DNA of 64,000 nt from Bacteroides sp. (GTDB taxonomy: Bacteria > Bacteroidota > Bacteroidia > Bacteroidales > Muribaculaceae), in contig JAMPHF010000002.1 in NCBI GenBank assembly GCA_023663525.1, positions 64,499 through 128,498 on the forward strand, read 5' to 3'. Below the pieces are notes generated by a model. The model did no database searches. It saw nothing but the letters and a program-made list of their open reading frames with translations, and had not been told where the DNA came from. Each line of letters begins with the position of its first letter. Within the stretch, counting starts at the first letter, position 1. Made by a program: the position numbers and the translations under genes. Of this stretch, positions 25,004 through 34,058 are shown piece after piece.

Positions 25004-27988
25004 ATGAAAACTGACCGTTTGAACCACGCTATACCATTTTTCCTATTACTTATCATATTCGCGATTGGTGGCAACGCCAGGGAGCGATATAATTTCAACC
25101 CGGATTGGCGACTGATGGTCGGAGACCCGGAAAATGCGTCAAGACCTGACTATGATGACTCTTCATGGCAAAAAATATCCTTGCCCCACGCCTTCAATGA
25201 GGATGAGGCTTTCAAAATCCCTATCGATGATATGACCGACACCGTGGCATGGTATCGCAAGACGTTCCAATTGCCACCGTCAGCCAAAGGGAAGAAAATA
25301 TTTTTAGAATTTGAGGGTGTACGCCAGGGCGCAGACTTCTATCTCAACGGTCAACACATCGGTTTGCACGAGAACGGCGTTATGGCAGTCGGATTGGACA
25401 TAACACCATACGTGAAGTTGGGACAAGACAACGTGCTCGCCGTGCGTGTCGATAACGATTGGGGTTATAAGGAACGCGCCACCGGGAGCAGATTCCAGTG
25501 GAACGACCGCAATTTCAATGTCAACTATGGCGGCATCCCCAAAAGCACGTGGCTCCACATCACTGAACCGGTCTATCAGACACTGCCGCTTTACAGCAAC
25601 CTTGGCACCACAGGCACATATATCTATGCCACTGACATTAACGTTGCGCGCGGCACTGCCGACATCCACGCAGAATCGGAAGTGAGAAATGAGTCCAAAA
25701 AGAAAGTGACCGTAGGGTATAATGTGAAGATTTACGACAATGACGACAAACTCGTGGCCGATTTCAATGGCGATCCCATCGAGCTTTCGCCGGGCAAGTC
25801 GGGCGTCGTGAAAGCCTCCATGATGTTGTCGGGACTACACTTCTGGAGCTGGGGCTACGGCTATCTGTATAAGGTAATGACATCGCTGACAGTCGATGGA
25901 GAGATGCAAGATGAAGTGACAACCGCCACCGGATTTCGCAAAACCCGCTTCGGTCAAGGCAAGATATGGATCAACGACAGGGTCATACAGATGAAAGGCT
26001 ACGCCCAGCGCACGAGCAACGAATGGCCCGGCGTAGGGATGTCGGTGGCTCCGTGGCTGAGTGACTACTCCAATGGGCTGATGGTTGAAAGCAACGGCTG
26101 CTTTGTGCGTTGGATGCACGTCTCACCGTGGAAGCAAGATGTGGAATCATGTGACAGAGTGGGGCTTATGCAGATGCTACCCGCCGGAGACTCCGAGAAA
26201 GACGTGGCGGACCGGAGGTGGGAGCAACGCAAAGGCGTGATGCGCGATGCCATAATTTATTTCCGCAACAATCCGAGTGTGATATTCTGGGAATCAGGCA
26301 ACGAATCAATCAGCCGGGAACACATGCTTGAAATGCGTGCCATCCGCGACCAATATGACCCGCACGGCGGCCGCGCGATCGGGTCGCGCGAGATGCTTGA
26401 TATTCGTGAAGCGGAGTATGGTGGAGAAATGCTCTACGTCAACAAGAGCGAACATTCACCCATGGTTCAGACAGAGTATTGCCGCGACGAAGGCCTGCGG
26501 AAATATTGGGACGACTGGAGCTATCCATATCACAAACACGGTGACGGCCCGCTCTACAAAGGCAGCGACGCCTCGGCATATAATCAGAATCAGGATATGC
26601 TCACGGTCGAGTGGGTGCGCCGGTGGTTTGATTTTTGGCGTGAACGTCCCGGATCAGGCCGCAGGGTGAACTCCGGCGGTGCCAAAATTATATTCTCCGA
26701 CACACAGACCCACAGGCGCAGTGCGGAGAATTACCGGCTCAGCGGAGTGGTGGATCCAATGCGAATCCCAAAGGACGGTTTCTTCGCTCACCGGGTGATG
26801 TGGGATGCATGGGTAGACCCGGAAAACTACGATACGCACATTGTCGGACACTGGAACTACCCGGAAGGCACAGTCAAACCTGTCTATGTGGTGTCGTCCT
26901 GCGACTCTGTCGCGCTCCGCGTAAACGGCAAAACCTACAACAACGGCAAGCAGGATTATCGGTTCCTGTTTACATTCGACTCCATCCCCTATACCGCAGG
27001 CAAGATCGAAGCCTTAGGATATGACCGGGAGGGCAACGAACGCAGCCGCAAAGCCATTGAGACCGCAGGCAAAGCCAAGTCGCTGAAACTAACGCTCTAC
27101 AATTCGCCGGATGGCATACATGCTGATGGCTCGGACCTGGTGCTCGTGCAATTTGAAGTCGTCGATTCTTGCGGCAGACGCTGCCCGCTCGCCAACAACA
27201 CGATAACCTTCTCGCTCGATGGACCGATGGAATGGAGGGGTGGCATTGCGCAGGGAGAAAACAATTTCGCATTATCCAAGGCTTTGCCCGTGGAGTGCGG
27301 AGTCAACCGCGTGATGTTGCGCACACTCCCCGTTGCAGGCAAAGTGACGCTTACAGCCTCAGCCCCCGGGCTTGAGCCTGACTCAATGACATTCGAGACC
27401 GTCCCGGTTGAAGTGACCGGTGGATTGACAAAATATACACAACGGGAATGTCTGCCCTCGCGCCTTGATAGAGGTGAGACACCGGCAGGCCAGTCATACA
27501 CAGAAAAAAAGACCGATGTGAAGATCATAAGCGCGCTGACCGGATGCAATCAGGACATTGCAGCCAACTGCTGGGATGACAACGAGCTCAGCGAATGGAA
27601 GAACGATGGACGTCCATCAACCGGCTGGATCAAATTCAAACTCGAGAGACGCGCCGCCATTGATGACATCTGTGTGAAATTCACCGGGTGGCGCAAACGG
27701 TCCTATCCGATAGAAATCTATGCCGGCGACAAACTCATCTGGAGCGGATCCACCCCACTTTCGCTCGGATACGTGCATATTAACGTTGACCACCCGGTGA
27801 TGTCCGATGAATACACCATACGGCTCAAAGGCAGCGTCGACGAAAATGACGCATTCAACCAGATTATTGAAGTCGCAGAACCTGCAGCCGGCGAACTCGA
27901 CCTGCTCAACGCAAAATGCGGTGACAAGACCGGCAACGAACTGCGCATTGTCGAGATTGAATTTCTCGAAACCCTGACGAATAAGTAG
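25004..27988 (+). CDS. Glycoside hydrolase family 2 (beta-galactosidase-like), secreted
   Basis: From the ATG at 25004 the protein has 994 residues: a signal peptide (about 1-22), a GH2 sugar-binding domain (about 25-185), an Ig-like domain, and a TIM barrel with the acid/base Glu434 in ESGNES. Glu491 in QTEYC is the probable nucleophile. A DUF4982-like Ig region and a C-terminal discoidin/NPCBM-like carbohydrate-binding domain (about 840-960) follow. Enzymes of this build remove terminal galactose or related sugars from plant polysaccharides; the exact substrate cannot be read from sequence. It follows the tRNA-Leu terminator with its own promoter. Confidence 0.92.
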   Translation: MKTDRLNHAIPFFLLLIIFAIGGNARERYNFNPDWRLMVGDPENASRPDYDDSSWQKISLPHAFNEDEAFKIPIDDMTDTVAWYRKTFQLPPSAKGKKIFLEFEGVRQGADFYLNGQHIGLHENGVMAVGLDITPYVKLGQDNVLAVRVDNDWGYKERATGSRFQWNDRNFNVNYGGIPKSTWLHITEPVYQTLPLYSNLGTTGTYIYATDINVARGTADIHAESEVRNESKKKVTVGYNVKIYDNDDKLVADFNGDPIELSPGKSGVVKASMMLSGLHFWSWGYGYLYKVMTSLTVDGEMQDEVTTATGFRKTRFGQGKIWINDRVIQMKGYAQRTSNEWPGVGMSVAPWLSDYSNGLMVESNGCFVRWMHVSPWKQDVESCDRVGLMQMLPAGDSEKDVADRRWEQRKGVMRDAIIYFRNNPSVIFWESGNESISREHMLEMRAIRDQYDPHGGRAIGSREMLDIREAEYGGEMLYVNKSEHSPMVQTEYCRDEGLRKYWDDWSYPYHKHGDGPLYKGSDASAYNQNQDMLTVEWVRRWFDFWRERPGSGRRVNSGGAKIIFSDTQTHRRSAENYRLSGVVDPMRIPKDGFFAHRVMWDAWVDPENYDTHIVGHWNYPEGTVKPVYVVSSCDSVALRVNGKTYNNGKQDYRFLFTFDSIPYTAGKIEALGYDREGNERSRKAIETAGKAKSLKLTLYNSPDGIHADGSDLVLVQFEVVDSCGRRCPLANNTITFSLDGPMEWRGGIAQGENNFALSKALPVECGVNRVMLRTLPVAGKVTLTASAPGLEPDSMTFETVPVEVTGGLTKYTQRECLPSRLDRGETPAGQSYTEKKTDVKIISALTGCNQDIAANCWDDNELSEWKNDGRPSTGWIKFKLERRAAIDDICVKFTGWRKRSYPIEIYAGDKLIWSGSTPLSLGYVHINVDHPVMSDEYTIRLKGSVDENDAFNQIIEVAEPAAGELDLLNAKCGDKTGNELRIVEIEFLETLTNK

Positions 27989-28086
27989 GTAGTCAAGACG
28001 AATAAGCAGGCAGTCGAATTGAATTTACATTTCAAACCACCCGAAAAGCGAATTTGAAAAGCAAAAAGTAAAAAGAATTGAAATCT

Positions 28087-28118
28087 TTTGGTTAAGAGGG
28101 AATAAATTCTTAACTTTG
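28087..28118 (+). promoter_or_regulatory. Promoter for rpmB-rpmG-DUF4295
   Basis: TTTG (28087-28090), 20 bases, TAACTTTG (28111-28118), an exact Bacteroidetes promoter. Confidence 0.88.
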
Positions 28119-28124
28119 CAGCCG

Positions 28125-28253
28125 AGTTTTGTGGCACCTCCTTGGAAAAGGCCTTTGAATGATGCACTTAGGTCCGATATGAGAAGGGAGATGGCGGCCA
28201 CAAGGCATTGTGAGATAATATTTAAAATAACAAAGAGATAAAAACCAACAGCC
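28125..28253 (+). promoter_or_regulatory. Foldable leader of the L28-L33 operon
   Basis: The predicted leader of about 130 bases can close a long-range stem: TTGTGGC (28129-28135) pairs with GCCACAA (28197-28203). Inside it CTCCTT (28138-28143) pairs with AAGGGAG (28184-28190, one bulge). Ribosomal-protein operons often have autoregulatory leaders, so a protein-binding RNA is plausible; no known RNA family is recognised. Confidence 0.4.
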
Positions 28254-28514
28254 ATGTCAAAAATTTGTCAGATCACAGGCAAGAAAGCAATGGTGGGCAA
28301 TAATGTGTCGCACTCAAAGCGTCGCACAAAGCGCAAGTTTGACGTAAATCTCTTCAACAAGAAATTCTTCTGGGTTGAGGAGCAAGCTTGGATCACCCTT
28401 ACCATTTCGGCCGCAGGCCTCCGCACAATCAACAAGAAGGGTCTCGACGCAGCAATCAAGGAAGCTGCCGCCAAGGGTTACATAACTGAAATCAAATACT
28501 TAGACATTTTATAA
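28254..28514 (+). CDS. rpmB: 50S ribosomal protein L28
   Basis: The 86-residue basic protein begins [29 protein letters not shown], the canonical L28 start, and has the length usual for Bacteroidetes. It is a large-subunit protein. It opens a tight three-gene operon with L33 (4 bases later) and DUF4295, behind an exact promoter and a foldable leader. Confidence 0.98.
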   Translation: MSKICQITGKKAMVGNNVSHSKRRTKRKFDVNLFNKKFFWVEEQAWITLTISAAGLRTINKKGLDAAIKEAAAKGYITEIKYLDIL

Positions 28515-28518
28515 GAAG

Positions 28519-28707
28519 ATGGCAAAGAAAGCTAAAGGTAATCGCGTTCAGGTCATCCTCGAATGCACCGAACACAAGGCATCCGGCATGCCCGGAACTT
28601 CGCGCTACATCACTACGAAGAACCGCAAGAACACAACTGAGCGTCTGGAGTTGAAGAAATATAACCCCATCCTCAAAAAAGTAACCGTCCACAAAGAAAT
28701 TAAATAA
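28519..28707 (+). CDS. rpmG: 50S ribosomal protein L33
   Basis: The 62-residue protein ([19 protein letters not shown], then [14 protein letters not shown]) is L33. Only one Cys is present, so this is the zinc-independent (C-minus) form, unlike the four-Cys type. It lies between L28 and DUF4295. Confidence 0.97.
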   Translation: MAKKAKGNRVQVILECTEHKASGMPGTSRYITTKNRKNTTERLELKKYNPILKKVTVHKEIK

Positions 28708-28718
28708 TTCACTGACTC

Positions 28719-28868
28719 ATGGCAAAGAAAACCGTTGCATCTCTGCAAAAAGGCGAAGGCCGTACTTACAGCAAGGTCATCAAGGTCGTTAAGTCGGCGA
28801 AGACCGGTGCTTACACCTTCCAGGAACAGATGGTTCCCAACGACGCTGTCAAGGACGCCCTCAAATAA
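28719..28868 (+). CDS. DUF4295 small ribosome-associated protein
   Basis: A 49-residue ORF begins MAKKTVASLQKGEGRTYSKV and continues VKSAKTGAYTFQEQMVPNDAVKDALK, matching the Bacteroidetes-only DUF4295 family. It starts 11 bases after L33 and ends the operon. From memory, the Flavobacterium ribosome structure described a phylum-specific large-subunit protein (bL38) from this operon position; I believe this is the same protein but cannot check. It is strongly basic, as expected for a ribosomal protein. Confidence 0.92.
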   Translation: MAKKTVASLQKGEGRTYSKVIKVVKSAKTGAYTFQEQMVPNDAVKDALK

Positions 28869-28942
28869 ATGCCTGCCGCCACATGGTTGCCTCAATCATG
28901 GGCAACACGCATGGCATTAGACCTGTAAGAAAACCCTATACA

Positions 28943-28983
28943 CCCCGGACTGACTGCCCGCGCATCAGTCCGGGGCTTTTTTT
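28943..28983 (+). terminator. Terminator of the L28-L33-DUF4295 operon
   Basis: An 11-bp stem (28943-28953 with 28965-28975, CCCCGGACTGA) is followed by C then T7. Confidence 0.93.
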
Positions 28984-29078
28984 GCACCCACCTCCCGGCA
29001 GCGGCAGGTCGCATATATGTTATGCAACATAATCACACGACACATTTACATGAAAATCAATAAATTTTAGCCCTAAAG

Positions 29079-29110
29079 TTTGCTATTTTCAGAATAAAAG
29101 TATAAATTCG
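29079..29110 (+). promoter_or_regulatory. Promoter for the glycogen cluster
   Basis: TTTG (29079-29082), 20 bases, TAAATTCG (29103-29110), one mismatch from TAnnTTTG. It lies about 100 bases before the debranching-enzyme ATG. The rest of the 28869-29212 gap holds only the preceding terminator. Confidence 0.6.
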
Positions 29111-29212
29111 TGACTTGATAAGGCTTAGACTCTCCAAGCACACTCATGCAAACCGAGCCACTTCAATTCTAATATCAACAGAAATCTAACAATCAATAAT
29201 AACTATCACTAC

Positions 29213-31147
29213 ATGAGCTATCTTAAGTTTGATAAAAACCTCATGATTAACCTGGAGCAATCACTCCCCAAGGAGATGCTCCGCACTAATCAGTCGGGAG
29301 CTTATCACTGCACGACGATAGTTGACTGCAACACCCGCAAGCAGCACGGTCTCCTCGTGGTCCCCGTGCCCGAGCTTGGCAACTCGTGGCATGTCCTGCT
29401 ATCGTCACTTGACCTCACGGTCTATCAGCACGGTGCTCCCTTCAACCTGGCTCTCCATCGTTACCATGGCGGTGTCATGAGCCCTAACGGACACAAATAC
29501 ATTCGTGAATTTGATTGCGAAAGTGTGCCCCGTACCACCTACCGCGTCGGTGGAGTGATTCTCACCAAAGAGAAAATCTTCATTTCCAACGAAAACCGAA
29601 TCCTGATCCGTTACACTCTTGTCGAGGCCCACTCGCCGACAACCCTGAGATTCCGTCCCGTCCTCGCATTCCGCGATGCCAATGAGCTATGCGTGGCCAA
29701 CGACGCTCTCAACCCGACAATCCCGGAAATCAACAATGGTGTCTCAGCCTGCCTCTACCCCGGCTACCCCACACTCTACATGCAATTCAGCCACAAACCG
29801 ACATGGACCTACGACCCCAACTGGTACAACGGCTTTGAATATGTCAAGGATCTTGAGCGCGGAGTGCCCTACTGCGAGGACCTCTGGGTGCCGGGCTATT
29901 TTGAAGTGCCCATCAAGAAAGGCGAATCAATCATATTCTCAGCAGGACTGAGCGAAGTGTCACCCCGCTCTCTCGCCAAGATGTATGAGAACGAGATTGC
30001 ACACCGCACATGCCGCACCTCATTCTTCAACTGCCTGAAGAACGCCGTGAAGCAGTGCTACCTCAACGAGAAAGACGGCATGTATCTCATCTCAGGCTAT
30101 CCCTGGGGCAAGATTCTCGCCCGCAATACGTTCATGGCCCTCCCCGGCGCAACAATCGCCATCAACCACCGCGAGGACTTTGAGCGCATCGCCGAGACAG
30201 CCATCAAGGCTCTCAGACATTTCATGACCACCGGCGAGAACGACAAACGCATCATGGGCATCGATCTCCCCGACGTGCCGCTGTGGGCCATCTGGGCCAT
30301 CCAGCAGTATGCGAAGTCCTACGGACGCGATGACGCAAAGCAAAAATATCTCCCGATTGTCCGCGAGATCATCGACTACATCCTTTCACAGAAGCATCCC
30401 TTCCTCAAAGTTGACGATAACGGAATGATCGTCACCGAAGGTAACGACAAACCCATGTCATGGATGAACGCTTCGCTCGGCGGTCGTCCCATCGTGGCAC
30501 GCAGCGGTCTGCTCGTTGAATTCAACGCACTCTGGTACAACGCCCTCATCTTCGCATCAAAGATGACCGAAGGCACAGAGGACGAAACCAAATACCGCGA
30601 GCTGGCCGAGAAGATGGCAACCCCATTTGTCAACACCTTCCTCAATGACTACGGCTATCTCTACGACTATGTCAACGGCACATATGCCGATCCATCAGTG
30701 CGCCCCAACATGGCCATCGCCATCGGTCTCGACTACTCACCGCTTGACCGCCGCCAGCGCAAGAAAGTGCTCGACATCGTCACCCGCGAGCTTCTGACAC
30801 CTAAGGGACTCCGCACACTCTCGCCCAAAAGCTACGGCTACCGTCCGTGTTACCTCGGCTCGCCGGAAGAACGCGAGATGGCTCTCCACAACGGTCCTTC
30901 CCGTCCGTGGCTCATCGGTTTCTATTCCGATGCATATCTCAAAGTGTTCGGCATGAGCGGTGTCAGCTACATCGATCGAATGCTCATCGGCTTCGAGGAC
31001 GAGATGACCAACGGCTGCATCGGCTCACTCTCGCAGCTTTACGATGCAAACCCGCCCTACACCGGCCGAGGTGCAATCAGCCACGTCACAAATGTGGCTG
31101 AAGTACTCCGCACACTGACTACACTCAAGAAATTCATAATGGACTAA
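29213..31147 (+). CDS. Glycogen debranching enzyme (amylo-alpha-1,6-glucosidase)
   Basis: The 644-residue protein has the bacterial/archaeal debranching N-terminal domain (about 15-235) and a C-terminal (alpha/alpha)6 barrel of the GDE_C/GH133 type. The hallmark MSWMNASLGGRPIVARSGLL and EFNALWYNAL block lies near residues 405-440. It hydrolyses alpha-1,6 branch points of glycogen. It has no signal peptide. It is the first gene of a cluster with a glycosyltransferase (13 bases later) and a GH57 enzyme, forming a cytoplasmic storage-polysaccharide set. Confidence 0.93.
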   Translation: MSYLKFDKNLMINLEQSLPKEMLRTNQSGAYHCTTIVDCNTRKQHGLLVVPVPELGNSWHVLLSSLDLTVYQHGAPFNLALHRYHGGVMSPNGHKYIREFDCESVPRTTYRVGGVILTKEKIFISNENRILIRYTLVEAHSPTTLRFRPVLAFRDANELCVANDALNPTIPEINNGVSACLYPGYPTLYMQFSHKPTWTYDPNWYNGFEYVKDLERGVPYCEDLWVPGYFEVPIKKGESIIFSAGLSEVSPRSLAKMYENEIAHRTCRTSFFNCLKNAVKQCYLNEKDGMYLISGYPWGKILARNTFMALPGATIAINHREDFERIAETAIKALRHFMTTGENDKRIMGIDLPDVPLWAIWAIQQYAKSYGRDDAKQKYLPIVREIIDYILSQKHPFLKVDDNGMIVTEGNDKPMSWMNASLGGRPIVARSGLLVEFNALWYNALIFASKMTEGTEDETKYRELAEKMATPFVNTFLNDYGYLYDYVNGTYADPSVRPNMAIAIGLDYSPLDRRQRKKVLDIVTRELLTPKGLRTLSPKSYGYRPCYLGSPEEREMALHNGPSRPWLIGFYSDAYLKVFGMSGVSYIDRMLIGFEDEMTNGCIGSLSQLYDANPPYTGRGAISHVTNVAEVLRTLTTLKKFIMD

Positions 31148-31160
31148 TCTTCACACCCCC

Positions 31161-32420
31161 ATGAAAGCATTAATGTTCGGGTGGGAATTTCCACCTCACA
31201 TCCTCGGCGGTCTCGGCACTGCCAGCTACGGTCTCACTAAGGGTATGTGGGAGTGTGGCGATATGGACATCACTTTTGTCATACCCAAGCCTTTCGGTGA
31301 CGAGGAGAAACACTTCGCTAACATTATCGGCATGTCGCAGGTGCCCATCGTGTGGCGCGATGTGACCCGCGAATATGTCCAGGACCGCATCGGAAACGTC
31401 ATGAACCCCGACCTTTATTTCCGTCTGCGCGACCACATCTATGCCGATTTCAACTACATGCGTACCAACGACCTCGGATGCATCGAATTCTCAGGCCGTT
31501 ATCCCGACAATCTCGTCGAGGAAATAAACAACTACTCGATTTGCGCAGGCGTGATCGCACGCACCATTGACTTCGACATCATCCACTCCCACGACTGGCT
31601 CACCTACCCCGCCGGCATCCACGCAAAGCAGGTTTCGGGCAAACCGCTCGTCATTCACGTCCACGCAACGGAGTTTGACCGCTCACGAGGGAAACCCAAC
31701 CCCACAGTGTTCGGAATCGAAAAGGACGGCATGAACCACGCCGACCATATTATATGTGTCAGCAACCTCACGCGCGACACCGTCATAAACAACTACGGTA
31801 TCGACCCCGCCAAGGTGACCACAGTCCACAATGCCGTGACACCGCTCACCCAGGAGCAGCTCAATGTGCCTCACCACAAGAGCAAGGACAAGGTCGTCAC
31901 CTTCCTCGGACGTATCACCATGCAGAAAGGTCCGGAATACTTCGTCGAGGCTGCCTCAAAGGTCCTGAAAAACAATCCCAACGTTCGCTTCGTGATGGCA
32001 GGCAGCGGCGACATGATGAACAAGATGATACTCCTCGCAGCCGAGCGCGGTATCGCCGACCGCTTCCATTTCCCCGGATTCCAGAAAGGAAATCAGGTTT
32101 ATGAGATGCTCAAGGCTTCCGATGTCTACATCATGCCGTCAGTTTCAGAACCGTTCGGAATCTCGCCGCTCGAAGCGATGCAGATGGGTGTCCCGTCCAT
32201 CATATCAAAGCAGAGCGGATGTGCCGAAATCCTCACAAATGTGATTAAGACCGACTACTGGGACATCGACGCAATGGCCGATGCCATCAACTCGATTGTC
32301 ACCTATCCCGCCATGTACCAGCAACTGCGCGAGGACGGTCTCGCCGAGGTCAACCAGATCACATGGGACAAGGCAGGACGCAAAGTGATTGATATATATA
32401 ATAAGGTGTTAAACAAATAG
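31161..32420 (+). CDS. Glycosyltransferase, glycogen/starch synthase-like
   Basis: The 419-residue GT-B enzyme begins MKALMFGWEFPPHILGGLGTAS, the glycogen-synthase/GT4-type Gly-rich N-terminus, with HSHDWLTYPAGI, the FLGRITMQKGPEYFVEA donor-domain block and the SVSEPFGISPLEAMQMGVPS nucleotide-sugar signature. Position between a debranching enzyme and a GH57 enzyme indicates alpha-glucan synthesis from nucleotide-glucose. Whether UDP- or ADP-glucose is the donor cannot be read. Confidence 0.88.
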   Translation: MKALMFGWEFPPHILGGLGTASYGLTKGMWECGDMDITFVIPKPFGDEEKHFANIIGMSQVPIVWRDVTREYVQDRIGNVMNPDLYFRLRDHIYADFNYMRTNDLGCIEFSGRYPDNLVEEINNYSICAGVIARTIDFDIIHSHDWLTYPAGIHAKQVSGKPLVIHVHATEFDRSRGKPNPTVFGIEKDGMNHADHIICVSNLTRDTVINNYGIDPAKVTTVHNAVTPLTQEQLNVPHHKSKDKVVTFLGRITMQKGPEYFVEAASKVLKNNPNVRFVMAGSGDMMNKMILLAAERGIADRFHFPGFQKGNQVYEMLKASDVYIMPSVSEPFGISPLEAMQMGVPSIISKQSGCAEILTNVIKTDYWDIDAMADAINSIVTYPAMYQQLREDGLAEVNQITWDKAGRKVIDIYNKVLNK

Positions 32421-32495
32421 AGGCGTTGACCTGTCACAAAAAAAGTAGAATCACGACAAATCGACACGCCCACAACAAGAATACAGATCAAAATC

Positions 32496-33920
32496 ATGAA
32501 AGCAATTTGTTTTTATTTTCAGATTCACCAACCGTTCCGTCTGAAAAGATACCGCTTCTTCGACATAGGCAACGACCACTATTACTATGATGACTTCGCC
32601 AACGATGACATCATCACTCGCATTGCACAGCGCAGCTACATCCCGGCAGCCGAGACACTCCTCCGCATGATCGAGGCAACCAACGGCAAGTTCAAATGCG
32701 CGCTCTCAATCTCAGGCACCGCCCTCGAACAGTTCGAGCAGTATGTCCCCGAGTTCATCGACCTCCTCAAGAAACTCGCCGACACCGGTTGCGTGGAATT
32801 CCTCGCCGAGACCTACGCTCACTCACTCTCATCGCTTGCCGATCCTGAGGAATTTGCAAATCAGGTGAAAGTCCATGATGAAAAAATCAAGGAACTTTTC
32901 GGTCAGACACCCAAAGTGCTCCGCAACACAGAGCTTATCTACAGCGATGAGCTTGCACCCCAAATTCTTGAGATGGGCTACAAGGGCGTAATCACCGAAG
33001 GTGCAAAACACATCCTCGGATGGAAGTCACCGAACTACGTTTACAGCGCAGCCTCAGCACCCAAGCTGAAGATACTCCTCAAGAACGACAAGTTCTCGGA
33101 CGACATCTCCGACCGTTTCAGCAACACCGCATGGGAGGAATATCCCCTCACCGCCGACAAGTATATCGACTGGATTGCATCCACTCCCGCTGAGGAGCAG
33201 ATTGTCAACCTGTTCATGAACCTTGAAGTGTTCGGTGATTTCCAGCCCCGCGAGACCGGTATCTTCCAGTTCCTTGAAGCTCTCCCCCGTTTCGCTGAAG
33301 AACGTGGCGTTGAGTTCTGGACTCCGACAACAGCCGTCACCAAACTCAAGCCTGTGGCAGAGCTGTCAGTGCTCCATCCAATTTCATGGGCCGACGAAGC
33401 CCGCGACACCTCCGCATGGCTCGGCAACAAGCTCCAGAATGAAGCGTTCAACAAGCTCTACTCTGTCAGCGAGCGCGTGCGCCTATGCGAGGACCGTCGT
33501 CTGAAACAGGACTGGTACTATCTTCAGGGTTCAGACCATTTCTTCTACATGTCCACCAAAAACATGCACGATGGCTCTGTACACTCCCAGTTCTCACCCT
33601 ACGACACTCCCTTTGAGGCATTCACCAACTATATGAATGTCCTCGCCGACTTCATTGTCCGCGTAGAGGAGCAATACCCCATGTCGATTGACAATGAGGA
33701 ACTCAGCTCACTCCTCACGACAATCCGCAACCAGGAGCGTGAGATCGAGGTGCTCAACAAGGAGGCTGAATCGATGCGCAAAAACATCGAACACTTCAAC
33801 GAGGAGCATCTTCTCCGCGAGAAGGCCGCCAAACCGGAGGAAAAACCAGCCAAGGCTGACACTGATGAAGCCAAGCCCAAACGCGGACGTAAGCCTAAAG
33901 CCAAAGCACCCGAAGCGTAA
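32496..33920 (+). CDS. Glycoside hydrolase family 57 (alpha-glucan-active)
   Basis: The 474-residue protein has a GH57 domain (about 1-390) starting MKAICFYFQIHQPFRLKRY, whose IHQPF is the family's first conserved block. ETYAHSLSS, RNTELIYSDELAPQ with the probable nucleophile Glu, and a later MNLEVFGDFQ block follow. The family contains alpha-amylases, 4-alpha-glucanotransferases and branching enzymes; the neighbours favour glycogen metabolism. After residue 405 there is a coiled coil and then a Lys/Pro-rich tail (PKRGRKPKAKAPEA) that is not part of the enzyme fold. Confidence 0.92.
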   Translation: MKAICFYFQIHQPFRLKRYRFFDIGNDHYYYDDFANDDIITRIAQRSYIPAAETLLRMIEATNGKFKCALSISGTALEQFEQYVPEFIDLLKKLADTGCVEFLAETYAHSLSSLADPEEFANQVKVHDEKIKELFGQTPKVLRNTELIYSDELAPQILEMGYKGVITEGAKHILGWKSPNYVYSAASAPKLKILLKNDKFSDDISDRFSNTAWEEYPLTADKYIDWIASTPAEEQIVNLFMNLEVFGDFQPRETGIFQFLEALPRFAEERGVEFWTPTTAVTKLKPVAELSVLHPISWADEARDTSAWLGNKLQNEAFNKLYSVSERVRLCEDRRLKQDWYYLQGSDHFFYMSTKNMHDGSVHSQFSPYDTPFEAFTNYMNVLADFIVRVEEQYPMSIDNEELSSLLTTIRNQEREIEVLNKEAESMRKNIEHFNEEHLLREKAAKPEEKPAKADTDEAKPKRGRKPKAKAPEA

Positions 33921-33973
33921 ACAGACCGCGTGACACTACCGGCTGCAGCCCGGTGGTCCGCGTCATAAAAACA

Positions 33974-34022
33974 ATGGAAGCATATATGATAACCGGGGGT
34001 CACCCCTCATATATGCTTCCAT
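33974..34022. terminator. Long bidirectional hairpin terminator
   Basis: A perfect 16-bp stem (33974-33989 with 34007-34022) with an inner GGGG/CCCC stem is followed on the plus strand by CGTTTTTT; the minus strand continues TTGTTTTT. It separates the converging GH57 gene and the 48-aa peptide gene. Confidence 0.9.
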
Positions 34023-34058
34023 CGTTTTTTAAGTTCGTATACGAATATCCACAAAATC

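Noticed and set aside
24742..28000. Integrated island at tRNA-Leu
   Set aside because: No integrase and no repeated tRNA 3' end were found in the window.
28025..28255. 76-codon minus-strand frame before rpmB
   Set aside because: It covers an exact promoter and the foldable leader of the opposite strand; hydrophobic start is likely chance.
28868..28927. 19-codon ORF overlapping the DUF4295 stop
   Set aside because: Too short, contains hairpin sequence, and no family is recognised.
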